The translations under genes and the position numbers were made by a program. A model generated the notes under the pieces. That model was not told the origin of the DNA. It did no database searches and worked only from the letters and a program-made list of their open reading frames with translations. Positions 1 to 6,064 of a stretch of DNA of 9,877 bases are shown here, in pieces. Positions within the stretch are counted from its first letter, which is position 1. Each line of letters begins with the position of its first letter. The stretch is from an uncultured Planctomycetaceae bacterium (GTDB lineage: Bacteria > Planctomycetota > Planctomycetia > Pirellulales > Thermoguttaceae), in assembly GCA_947307005.1 (NCBI GenBank), contig CAMZHY010000095.1, positions 1 through 9,877 on the forward strand. The letters are read 5' to 3'.

Positions 1-249
1 GCTTTCTGTTATCGATTCCATTTCCAGTGATTTATAATCGGGAGCTTCATAAAGATAATCGGGAATAATCTCGAGAAACCGATAAGCGGCGACGTCGATG
101 TATGCTACATGATCGACAATATTCCACAAAATTTCGACCGCTAACGTCATATCTTTCTCTGGATATTTTTCCGCGACATATTTTTCAAAGCACATAATTA
201 AATAAGCGACCATGCTGCGAATTGAAAGTTGATCATATCTCGTATTCAT
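1..249 (-). CDS. Uncharacterised protein, immunity-like; paralogue of the 329-853 gene (3' end cut by window edge)
   Basis: The reading frame opens at ATG (CAT at 247-249) and runs off the left edge after 83 codons, so only the N-terminal half is visible. It aligns with almost no gaps to the protein at 853-329, at roughly 60% identity over 80 residues. Shared blocks include RYDxLSIR, a hydrophobic MCFExY helix, KDMTL, WNIV and EIIPDYLYEAPD. The two genes are tandem duplicates on the same strand, 79 bp apart. The spacer has no clear Shine-Dalgarno but contains stacked palindromes. No enzyme motif, signal peptide or membrane helix is visible. Acidic, helical, duplicated proteins beside a WapI-like gene suggest an immunity protein against contact-dependent or secreted toxins. 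That is inference from context. The DNA is AT-richer than the conserved genes, consistent with transfer. Confidence 0.75.
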   Translation of the reverse strand, partial: MNTRYDQLSIRSMVAYLIMCFEKYVAEKYPEKDMTLAVEILWNIVDHVAYIDVAAYRFLEIIPDYLYEAPDYKSLEMESITES

Positions 250-260
250 GACGACATTTT

Positions 261-289
261 ACCCATCGGGTTGCAACCGACGTCGGGTT
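261..289. repeat. Stacked palindromes and TCGGGTT direct repeat between the tandem paralogues
   Basis: Two perfect 10-bp palindromes overlap by two bases: GGTTGCAACC (269-278) and CCGACGTCGG (277-286). The heptamer TCGGGTT occurs at 266-272 and again at 283-289. ACCC at 261-264 is complementary to GGGT at 285-288. The element lies 12-40 bp upstream of the ATG of the left-edge gene, where an operator or translational control structure could sit. A repressor site, a recombination scar and chance are all possible. It has no following T-run on the minus strand, so a classic terminator is unlikely. Confidence 0.4.
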
Positions 290-328
290 ATTTTCAAAAA
301 ACAGTCGGCGCTTAAATTTTAGGGTAAC

Positions 329-853
329 TCACTTCTTCAAAATCATAGAGAGTGAATACGGATTAATAAAATTTCCCCAGCCGTCCCATTCTTTAGAATC
401 TGACGGTATCAATTTGACGTCGGGAAGCTCTATTTTGTTTTTCACTAATATGCCGTCGACTTCGGCGATATCGTTCCTAATCTTCTGCGAATTCAATTCT
501 ACTACCGTATATGCGTAAAGCATAGCGACGTCGTAGATATGATGCATGATGATATTAAATTCAGGATCCGTTTCAGGACGCGGAATCAGTTCAAGAAACT
601 TGTTATACTCCTCCCTTGTCACGTAATCCATTTCAAGAGAATCGAAATCGGGCGCCTCGTAAAGGTAGTCCGGAATGATCTCCATGTATTTGTACGCGCT
701 ATTGTCAATGAAATCGCTATCGTTCACGATATTCCACATGAATTTCAGAACCAGCGTCATGTCCTTATGAGGATATTTTAGGAGAATATATCTCTCAAAG
801 CACATGATTATATACGCGACTTTTCCTCGAATTGAAAGATTGTCATATCGCAT
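329..853 (-). CDS. Uncharacterised 174-aa immunity-like protein
   Basis: This complete gene starts at ATG (851-853) and ends at TGA (329-331). It begins 18 bp after the WapI-like gene, so the two are probably cotranscribed. The protein is soluble, acidic and mainly helical, with no signal peptide. Residues 1-75 are the block shared with the left-edge paralogue. Residues 76-115 contain a predicted helix (VTREEYNKFLELI) and a second around IIMHHIYDVAMLYAYTVVEL. The C-terminus ends in a WGNFINPYSLSMIL stretch. I recognise the pattern as a recurrent small family in gut bacteria but cannot give it a Pfam name. Its tandem copy and its WapI-like neighbour suggest antidote function against polymorphic toxins, by inference. 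A direct enzymatic role cannot be supported. Base composition is lower in GC than in ligA or gnd. Confidence 0.8.
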   Translation of the reverse strand: MRYDNLSIRGKVAYIIMCFERYILLKYPHKDMTLVLKFMWNIVNDSDFIDNSAYKYMEIIPDYLYEAPDFDSLEMDYVTREEYNKFLELIPRPETDPEFNIIMHHIYDVAMLYAYTVVELNSQKIRNDIAEVDGILVKNKIELPDVKLIPSDSKEWDGWGNFINPYSLSMILKK

Positions 854-871
854 GGTCGTTTATCGTTCCGC

Positions 872-1297
872 TTATTTACCGAAATCGGCGAACAGTTCGT
901 TCGCAAAGACTTGCAAATAAGTCTGATCGATTTCGTCTTCAAACGTCAGCGTTCGCGGACGCGGGTAACAATCGTGAATTCGACCCGAAACGACGACGCG
1001 CCCGGTCTTCGTCATAACAAACTCAATGAAATTATTCGGGAAATAAGGCTCTTCCAACCTTGCGGAGCCTTTTAGCGAGTCGTACAGATTCTTGAGGTCG
1101 ACGGCGAAATTCCCGAAATCTTTTACGGGGATATCCATATCCGCCTTGCCGGAAAAACCTTCGCTGGAAACATTGATAAAGACGGCGATAAAGGGATTGG
1201 GAACGACCGTAAAGGGTTGGCGATCATTGACGACCGTCGCTTTCATCGCGAGTTTGAAGTCGTCGACAAACTCGCTTCCGATTCGATATGTACGCAT
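872..1297 (-). CDS. WapI-family-like immunity protein, 141 aa
   Basis: The protein is predominantly beta-stranded, about the size expected for the WapI immunity family (around 120-145 residues). Members neutralise C-terminal toxin domains of WapA/Rhs-type or other contact-dependent toxins in the cytoplasm. Matching features are a central GFSGKADMDIPVKDFGNF segment, a following helix (LKNLYDSLKGSARLEEPY), the strand FIEFVMTKTGRVVVSGRI, and a terminal LTFEDEIDQTYLQVFANEL, where the 'F-x-x-x-I/F-D-Q-T-x-L' ending is characteristic. I chose ATG at 1297. A TTG four codons upstream (1309) is also open and preceded by AAAGAG. The gene sits 44 bp after the FDPxTGKPLA protein gene and 18 bp before the 853-329 gene, on the same strand. 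No toxin gene is visible, so this would be an orphan immunity gene. The family call rests on remembered patterns, not on a search. Confidence 0.65.
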   Translation of the reverse strand: MRTYRIGSEFVDDFKLAMKATVVNDRQPFTVVPNPFIAVFINVSSEGFSGKADMDIPVKDFGNFAVDLKNLYDSLKGSARLEEPYFPNNFIEFVMTKTGRVVVSGRIHDCYPRPRTLTFEDEIDQTYLQVFANELFADFGK

Positions 1298-1341
1298 GAC
1301 GCGCCCCAAAAAACTCTTTGCGCATCTTACAAGCGAAAGTC

Positions 1342-2385
1342 TTAATTCTTCCCGTCCTCCTGCCCGTCGGTTGCGGCGTTATTGTCGCCAAAGATCGCTT
1401 TAAGAACAGCGTTGACTACAAAAACGCCCATGACGCCGATAAAAACGCCGGTTTCTTGGAAAAGAGCGGCAAAAACGCCAACGATAACAATCGCCAACAG
1501 ACAGCCGATTTGCGGGACCTTTTTCTTTGGCAGCGACGGCGCTTCCGTCGCCTGATGGAGTTTTTCAAACTCCTCCTTCGACAGCCCGCCGTAAAGGTCG
1601 TTCGACGCCTTTTGCCCCGCTGCGAGGGGCTTGCCCGTCTTCGGGTCGAAGCGTGGAATCGTCGCGCTGGGCGACTTCTGTTTCTGCGAATGGGCGATCG
1701 GATTGACAAAGGGATTTTCTTGACTTCCCGCGAGCGGTTTCCCCGTCTTCGGGTCGAAACGCGGCGTGGGCGCGCCCGACGACTTCTGGCGTTGCGGTTG
1801 AGCGGCAGAGCTATTCTGCGCGGCGGCGAGGGGCTTGCCTGTCATCGGGTCGAAGCGAGGGGTCGCGGGCTTGGTCGACGCGGCGGGCGCGGGCTTTACG
1901 GGCGCGGCGGGAGTCGGTTTAAATATCGGTTGTTCGGCGGGTTTCGACGCGGGTTTCGACGCGGTAGTCGCGCTGGGACGCGACGCGCTTTGCGTCGCTT
2001 TCACAGCGCTAGATTGCGAACTAACGCGGCTGCTAGGAGCGGCGTCGGAGCTAGGTCGCGACGACGCCGGAATCGCGCTCGGAGCGGAGCGACGGACTCG
2101 ACGTTCAACCTCGGCGCCGAAATCGCCGTATCCGGTCGACGCGCTGGGAGCGACGCTTGACGGCGTCGTCGGACTCGCGGGCGTCGTCGGACTTCCGAAC
2201 TTCGCCGTCGGTTCGAGTTTGACGACGGGGGGCGCCGGCGTTCGCGCGCTGACGGCGGCGTCGAACTCGTCGAGCGACATGGGCTTGAGTTCGATCGATT
2301 CCGCCCCTTCGAGACGTCTCATGGTCAAACGCGGCGACTGTTTCAGATCGATCGAATCGCTGGTCTTGGACGTTTGGTCGCTCAT
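1342..2385 (-). CDS. Low-complexity Ala/Pro/Ser-rich protein with three FDPxTGKPLA repeats and C-terminal membrane helices
   Basis: This 347-aa protein has a disordered N-terminal region of about 260 residues, rich in Ala, Pro, Ser and Lys. It carries three copies of PRFDPxTGKPLA at residues 176-187, 208-219 and 244-255. A short charged helix follows (residues 267-280, LSKEEFEKLHQ), then a KKK stop (288-290) and two hydrophobic segments at about 293-309 and 312-333. The C-terminus is acidic. There is no signal peptide, so the long tail is probably cytoplasmic with the helical hairpin in the inner membrane. RFDPxTGKPL-type linear motifs occur in proteins of uncertain function in planctomycetes and relatives. 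I know of no assigned role. Residues 11-45 (SIDLKQSPRL, IELKPMSLDEFDAAV) may be a second short motif region. The gene begins 45 bp after ligA. Its start is ATG with only a weak GAG upstream. Confidence 0.8.
   Translation of the reverse strand: MSDQTSKTSDSIDLKQSPRLTMRRLEGAESIELKPMSLDEFDAAVSARTPAPPVVKLEPTAKFGSPTTPASPTTPSSVAPSASTGYGDFGAEVERRVRRSAPSAIPASSRPSSDAAPSSRVSSQSSAVKATQSASRPSATTASKPASKPAEQPIFKPTPAAPVKPAPAASTKPATPRFDPMTGKPLAAAQNSSAAQPQRQKSSGAPTPRFDPKTGKPLAGSQENPFVNPIAHSQKQKSPSATIPRFDPKTGKPLAAGQKASNDLYGGLSKEEFEKLHQATEAPSLPKKKVPQIGCLLAIVIVGVFAALFQETGVFIGVMGVFVVNAVLKAIFGDNNAATDGQEDGKN
1621..1860 (-). repeat. Three copies of a 36-bp coding repeat (PRFDPxTGKPLA)
   Basis: The copies lie at 1825-1860, 1729-1764 and 1621-1656, in frame within the membrane-anchored protein, with centre spacings of 96 and 108 bp. 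The core DNA (TTCGACCC then CGGGCAAGCCCCT on the coding strand) is conserved, with only a few synonymous changes and one Met/Lys substitution. The spacers are Ser/Ala/Gln/Lys-rich and not conserved, so selection appears to act on the dodecapeptide itself, as for a short docking motif. Confidence 0.85.
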
Positions 2386-2430
2386 GGTCTTAACTCGCTG
2401 TTGAAAAGGAGGTTGATCGAAATAAAACGG

Positions 2431-4614
2431 TCAGAAGAGGAACTCCGGCGGCGTCTGTTCTTTCGTTTCGCCCGCGGACGGTTCGGGCGCGGCTGGCGTT
2501 TCGGGCGACGCAGACTGTTCGCCGAATTCCGACGGTTCTTTCGCATCGCTCGCGATTAGCGCGTTGAACTCCGCTTCCGTTAGGAACGGAACCCCGAGTT
2601 CCCGCGCCTTTTCGACTTTTTTATCGCCCGGTTCGGCGCCCGCAAGGAGCCACGTCGTCTTCTTCGACACGGAGGACGACGCTTTGCCGCCGAAGCGTTC
2701 GATCGTCTCTTTGATTCCGACGCGGTCGTACCCTTCGAGGGTTCCCGTCACGCAAATCGTTTTTCCTTCGAGCGGACGCGCGCCGCCCGACTCGTCCTCA
2801 GGGAGCGCGGGCGCGACCGTCTCCACGCCCTGCTCTCGCAGTTCCGCGACAACGCGGCGCCCTTCTTCCGAATGGAAGAAGTCGAACAGGTTTTGCGCGA
2901 GCGCGTCCCCTACCCCGTCGATTATAGCAAACTCGTCGGGAGATTCAATTTTTTCGAGCGCGTCGAAGGAACGGAATTTTGCGATAATCGCCTTGGCGGT
3001 CTGGACGCCGACTCCTTGGATCGAGAGCGCCGCGAGAAGCCGCGCCGGTCCCGCCGATTTGCTTTTCTGAATCGAGTCGAAGAGATTCTGAGCCGATTTG
3101 TCTTTGAAGCCTTCCAGTTTGAGCAGATCGTCTTTCGTCAGGCGGTAGAGATCGGCGAAACGTTGAACCAAGACGCGGCCGGGATTGAGCAGATCGGCGC
3201 CGACGGGACTTGTAAGACGCTCGATAATCGCGGCGCCGATTCCGTCGATATCCATCGCCTCGCGCGACGCGAAAAACGCGAGCCGTTCGCGGAACTGCGC
3301 GGGACATTCCGGCGCGGGGCAGCGAATGAAGACGCCGTCGGGGTCGCGGCGGAGTTCGGAGCCGCAGCTCGGGCAGGTCTTCGGAAACTCAAAGGGCGCC
3401 GGTGGATTCGCCGCGTCGCGAAAACACGTTTCGACGCGCACGACGTGGGGAATGATCTTGCCCGCCTTCTCCACGACGACGACGTCGCCGACGCGAACGT
3501 CGAGCCGCGCGATTTCGTCCGCGTTGTGCAGCGTCGCGCGCGAGACGGTCGTCCCCGCGATCTCGACCGGCTCCAATTCCGCGACCGGCGTGACGACGCC
3601 CGACTTGCCGACCTGGACGACGACGTCGCGCACCCGGGTCTGCGCCTCGTATTTCTCAAACTTGCACGCGACGAGCCATTTCGGATATTTCGACGTCGCG
3701 CCGAGTTCGTCGCGCGCCGCGAAATCGTCGACCTTCAGCACGATCCCGTCGACCTCGAAGTCGAGCTCGTGAAGGCGCGTCTGCATCTCCTGCACGTACG
3801 CGTACGCTTCCTCGAAATTCGGCAGACGCTTGAAAAGGGGCGCCGTCGGAAACCCGAAGCTCCGCAACTTCGCCATGAACTCCGCGTGCGTCGCCGCAAC
3901 CGCGTTCGGATCCGTGCCCGTCGAGTGCGCGAAAAAGCGGAGTCTGCGATCGGCGCAGACCTGCGGATCGCGCTGCTTCATCGTCCCCGCCGTGAGGTTG
4001 CGCGCGTTCGCGTACGGTTTGAACTCGCGCCCCGATGCGAGCGCCTGCGCGCGTCCTTCTTCGTTGAGCCGCGAAAGATTCGCGTTCGTCATGTAGACTT
4101 CGCCGCGGACCTCGAGCGTTTCGGGCGCGTCGTCGGGGAGCCGCAGCGGAATATCGCGAATCGTCCTCGCGTTCGCCGTAAAATCTTCGCCAAAGACGCC
4201 GTCGCCGCGCGTCAGCGCCCGAACGAGTTCGCGATTCTCGTAAATCAGCGACGCGGCGACCCCGTCGATCTTGAGCTCGCAAACCCACGCAAGGGGTCGA
4301 TCGAACTCTTTCTGCGCCGAATCGACAAATTCCCGGAGGGATCCTTCGTCGTAGACGTTCGCGATCGACAGCATCGGCGTCTGATGACGAACGACCTCCG
4401 CCTTGCCGTCGAGCTTGTCGCCGATGCGCCGCGTCGGACTCGAAGGACTCGAAAACTCGGGAAACTCCTTTTCAAGCGCTTCGAGGCGCTTCATGAGCAT
4501 ATCGTATTCGTAATCGGAGATATCGGGCGCCGCCTCGACGTAATAGAGCTGGTCGCACCGACGAATTTCTCGAACGAGACGATCGATTTCCTGTTCCGCT
4601 TCCTGTTTGGTCAT
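2431..4614 (-). CDS. ligA: NAD+-dependent DNA ligase LigA
   Basis: This enzyme seals nicks in duplex DNA during replication and repair, using NAD+ as AMP donor. All LigA domains are visible in the 727-aa product. The N-terminal Ia region contains the YYxxxxPxISDxEYD-type motif (residues 24-38). The adenylation domain has CELKIDG with catalytic Lys115 and TRGDGxxGED following. The OB fold contains VQVGKSGVVTPVAELEPV (333-350). The zinc finger uses Cys414, Cys417, Cys432 and Cys437. Helix-hairpin-helix repeats follow (IDGIG, about 456-460; LEGFKDKSAQN, 500-510; IQGVGVQTAKA; IDGVGDALAQN, 565-575), and a BRCT domain spans about 612-690. A roughly 37-residue Glu/Pro/Ala tail after the BRCT is unusual. 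I chose ATG at 4614, with GAGG 8 nt upstream, because the 30 residues from the upstream ATG (4704) are unlike LigA and overlap the preceding gene. It begins 58 bp after the oxidoreductase. Confidence 0.97.
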   Translation of the reverse strand: MTKQEAEQEIDRLVREIRRCDQLYYVEAAPDISDYEYDMLMKRLEALEKEFPEFSSPSSPTRRIGDKLDGKAEVVRHQTPMLSIANVYDEGSLREFVDSAQKEFDRPLAWVCELKIDGVAASLIYENRELVRALTRGDGVFGEDFTANARTIRDIPLRLPDDAPETLEVRGEVYMTNANLSRLNEEGRAQALASGREFKPYANARNLTAGTMKQRDPQVCADRRLRFFAHSTGTDPNAVAATHAEFMAKLRSFGFPTAPLFKRLPNFEEAYAYVQEMQTRLHELDFEVDGIVLKVDDFAARDELGATSKYPKWLVACKFEKYEAQTRVRDVVVQVGKSGVVTPVAELEPVEIAGTTVSRATLHNADEIARLDVRVGDVVVVEKAGKIIPHVVRVETCFRDAANPPAPFEFPKTCPSCGSELRRDPDGVFIRCPAPECPAQFRERLAFFASREAMDIDGIGAAIIERLTSPVGADLLNPGRVLVQRFADLYRLTKDDLLKLEGFKDKSAQNLFDSIQKSKSAGPARLLAALSIQGVGVQTAKAIIAKFRSFDALEKIESPDEFAIIDGVGDALAQNLFDFFHSEEGRRVVAELREQGVETVAPALPEDESGGARPLEGKTICVTGTLEGYDRVGIKETIERFGGKASSSVSKKTTWLLAGAEPGDKKVEKARELGVPFLTEAEFNALIASDAKEPSEFGEQSASPETPAAPEPSAGETKEQTPPEFLF

Positions 4615-4672
4615 GAAAAACGCCTCGTGGCAAGGGTTGACGGAGGAAAGGAAACGCGCCGGGCTTGCAGGG

Positions 4673-5749
4673 CTAGACGCCGCAGAATCGGCGCAGTTCG
4701 CCAAGCGAATCGAACCCGAGCGATTCGATCGTTCGCGATTCCGCTTTGAAATCGCGCCCGAGAAGCGCGCCGGCGAGCGTTAGGACGGACTCCGCGACGG
4801 GCGTCGGAATTCCGAGCGCCGCGCCGAGCGAACAGAGAAGCCCGAGCCCGTTCGGAACGTCTTCCGTAAGGTACCGGGACTCGAGCGTCGCGGGCCCTTT
4901 CGGTCCGCCTGAACGCGCGTAGACGCGAAACGTTTCGAGCGGGTCGCCGGTTTGATCGGGGGCGTTGCGGAACGCGCAGTCTTGGAGATACGAGGTCGGA
5001 GCGCCGCCAAAAGCGCGAAGAACCGCGATTCGTTCCGCGTCGAGCCGGTCAAGCGCGCGCCAGACCGACGGCGTGAACGCTTCGCGATACATCCAGAAAT
5101 CGCCTTGGCTGTACTCAATGCGCGACGCGGACGCGACGCACCCGAGCGTATGCAGCACAAGGTTCGGGTTGCGCAGCGCGGAATCGACGACGTTCGCGCG
5201 CGAATACCGATAAGTGTCGACGAGCCGCCCCGCGAGTTCGAGTCCGTCGGCGGCGGTCTCCGGCGCCATGAACCCGAGCGCGTTGCGGATGTTCTTGAAG
5301 CAGATGCGAACGACGCCGGGGCGCTCGATTCGCGAGTCGTACGCGGGCGACTCCCCTTCAGCATAGATCGCGCAGCGTTCCCCGAGCTCCCGACGAAAGA
5401 AGACGGAACCGAGATAGCCGGGCGAGACGACCGTCATCCGGGCGCGTTTGAGCGCGGAACCGACGAGCGACGCGGCGCGCTCGAGTCCCGACGTCTGAAG
5501 CAGGACGAAAATCGCGTCGACCGGATCGGAAAGCGCCTCTTCCGGGTCGCGCGTCGCCGTCTTGATCGGCGCGAACGCTTTGGAACCGTCGACGCCAATC
5601 AGCGAGATTCCGCGATTGCGACGAATCGCGTCGAAATTCTCCGGATTCGCGTCCGTCGTCTTAAGAAGCGCGACTTCGCAGCCCGCCAGTGAAAGAATCG
5701 CGGCGTATGCGCTTCCCGTATTCCCTGTTCCAACGACGCAAACCTTCAT
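4673..5749 (-). CDS. NAD(P)-dependent opine (octopine/nopaline) dehydrogenase-family protein
   Basis: The 358-aa protein starts with a Rossmann nucleotide-binding fold: VCVVGTGNTGSAYA at residues 3-16 fits GxGxxGxA. An acidic residue expected after strand 2 for NAD is replaced by Lys30-Thr-Thr, so the cofactor is uncertain. The second half matches the octopine dehydrogenase domain: NPNLVLH (194-200, with the conserved substrate-site His200), SRIEYSQGDFWMY (209-221), a helix WRALDRLDAERIAVLRAFG, and SRYLTEDVPNGLGLL (291-305). Family members reductively condense an amino acid with an alpha-keto acid, or act on related substrates. The substrate cannot be read here. ATG at 5749 is supported by AAGGA five nt upstream and by a promoter located before it. 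The longer reading from 5824 would start upstream of the predicted transcript. It heads the minus-strand cluster and precedes ligA by 58 bp, with no obvious functional link. Confidence 0.8.
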   Translation of the reverse strand: MKVCVVGTGNTGSAYAAILSLAGCEVALLKTTDANPENFDAIRRNRGISLIGVDGSKAFAPIKTATRDPEEALSDPVDAIFVLLQTSGLERAASLVGSALKRARMTVVSPGYLGSVFFRRELGERCAIYAEGESPAYDSRIERPGVVRICFKNIRNALGFMAPETAADGLELAGRLVDTYRYSRANVVDSALRNPNLVLHTLGCVASASRIEYSQGDFWMYREAFTPSVWRALDRLDAERIAVLRAFGGAPTSYLQDCAFRNAPDQTGDPLETFRVYARSGGPKGPATLESRYLTEDVPNGLGLLCSLGAALGIPTPVAESVLTLAGALLGRDFKAESRTIESLGFDSLGELRRFCGV

Positions 5750-5753
5750 GAGT

Positions 5754-5759
5754 TTCCTT
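5754..5759 (-). promoter_or_regulatory. Ribosome binding site fixing the oxidoreductase start
   Basis: AAGGAA on the minus strand is followed by ACTC and then the ATG at 5749. The spacing is close to ideal, and the downstream VCVVGTGNTG nucleotide-binding motif starts at residue 3, as expected for this family. Confidence 0.7.
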
Positions 5760-5812
5760 CTTGCGTTCGACTCTTGTCCGCGCCCGACAGGACGCCCTTC
5801 TACTATTCTTGA

Positions 5813-5841
5813 ATCATAAGGCAAGCGCCCGATTCCGTCAA
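5813..5841 (-). promoter_or_regulatory. Sigma70-type promoter of the oxidoreductase-ligA gene cluster
   Basis: On the minus strand TTGACG (5841-5836) is followed after exactly 17 nt by TATGAT (5818-5813). Transcription would start near 5806, leaving a leader of about 57 nt that ends in AAGGAAACTC before the ATG at 5749. The position excludes the upstream ATG at 5824, which lies within the promoter. Confidence 0.7.
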
Positions 5842-5897
5842 GAGTTCAGAAACGTCCGACGCGTCAAAACACGAAGAAAAAGGAAGCGTCGCGCCCT

Positions 5898-5925
5898 TTG
5901 AACGGCGTCGAAAACAAGGTATAAT
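5898..5925 (+). promoter_or_regulatory. Sigma70-type promoter of gnd
   Basis: TTGAAC (5898-5903), a 16-nt spacer and a perfect TATAAT (5920-5925) form a strong vegetative promoter. Transcription would begin around 5932, giving a leader of about 130 nt before the gnd ATG. It is divergent from the promoter at 5841-5813, with 56 bp between the two -35 boxes, enough for a shared regulator. I see no recognisable operator. Confidence 0.75.
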
Positions 5926-5953
5926 CAAGCTGGACGCGTTCTTTTCGCGTTCT

Positions 5954-6022
5954 CGTGAGACGGTCGACCCGCGAATCGTCTCGCGGCGAAATGGCGAACG
6001 CGGCGGCGAAGATCGCGCCGCG
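5954..6022 (+). other. Two hairpins in the gnd leader
   Basis: CGTGAGACG (5954-5962) pairs with CGTCTCGCG (5977-5985), nine pairs including one G-U, around a 14-nt loop. A second perfect stem of seven GC pairs, CGCGGCG (5999-6005) with CGCCGCG (6016-6022), has a 10-nt loop. They lie between the predicted transcription start and the AAGGA (6053-6057) that serves the gnd ATG. No U-tract follows either, so they are more likely to affect stability or initiation than to terminate. No known riboswitch class is recognised. Confidence 0.45.
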
Positions 6023-6064
6023 TCGTAAAATCAGCGGGCGCCGAGGCGCGACAAGGATAACGCA

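Noticed and set aside
1318..2404. Plus-strand open frames opposite the FDPxTGKPLA protein
   Set aside because: Their composition (Arg/Gly-rich or Ala/Gly-rich) mirrors the repetitive Ala/Pro coding strand; the minus-strand frame has coherent membrane helices and repeats.
4615..4704. Upstream ATG at 4704 giving a 757-aa LigA
   Set aside because: The additional 30 residues do not resemble LigA, overlap the preceding gene by 32 bp, and ATG 4614 has a well-spaced GAGG.
2872..4749. Long plus-strand open frame (625 codons) opposite ligA
   Set aside because: It is Arg-rich with no recognisable domain and lies entirely opposite a clear LigA; the GC-rich codon pattern of ligA keeps the antisense frame open.
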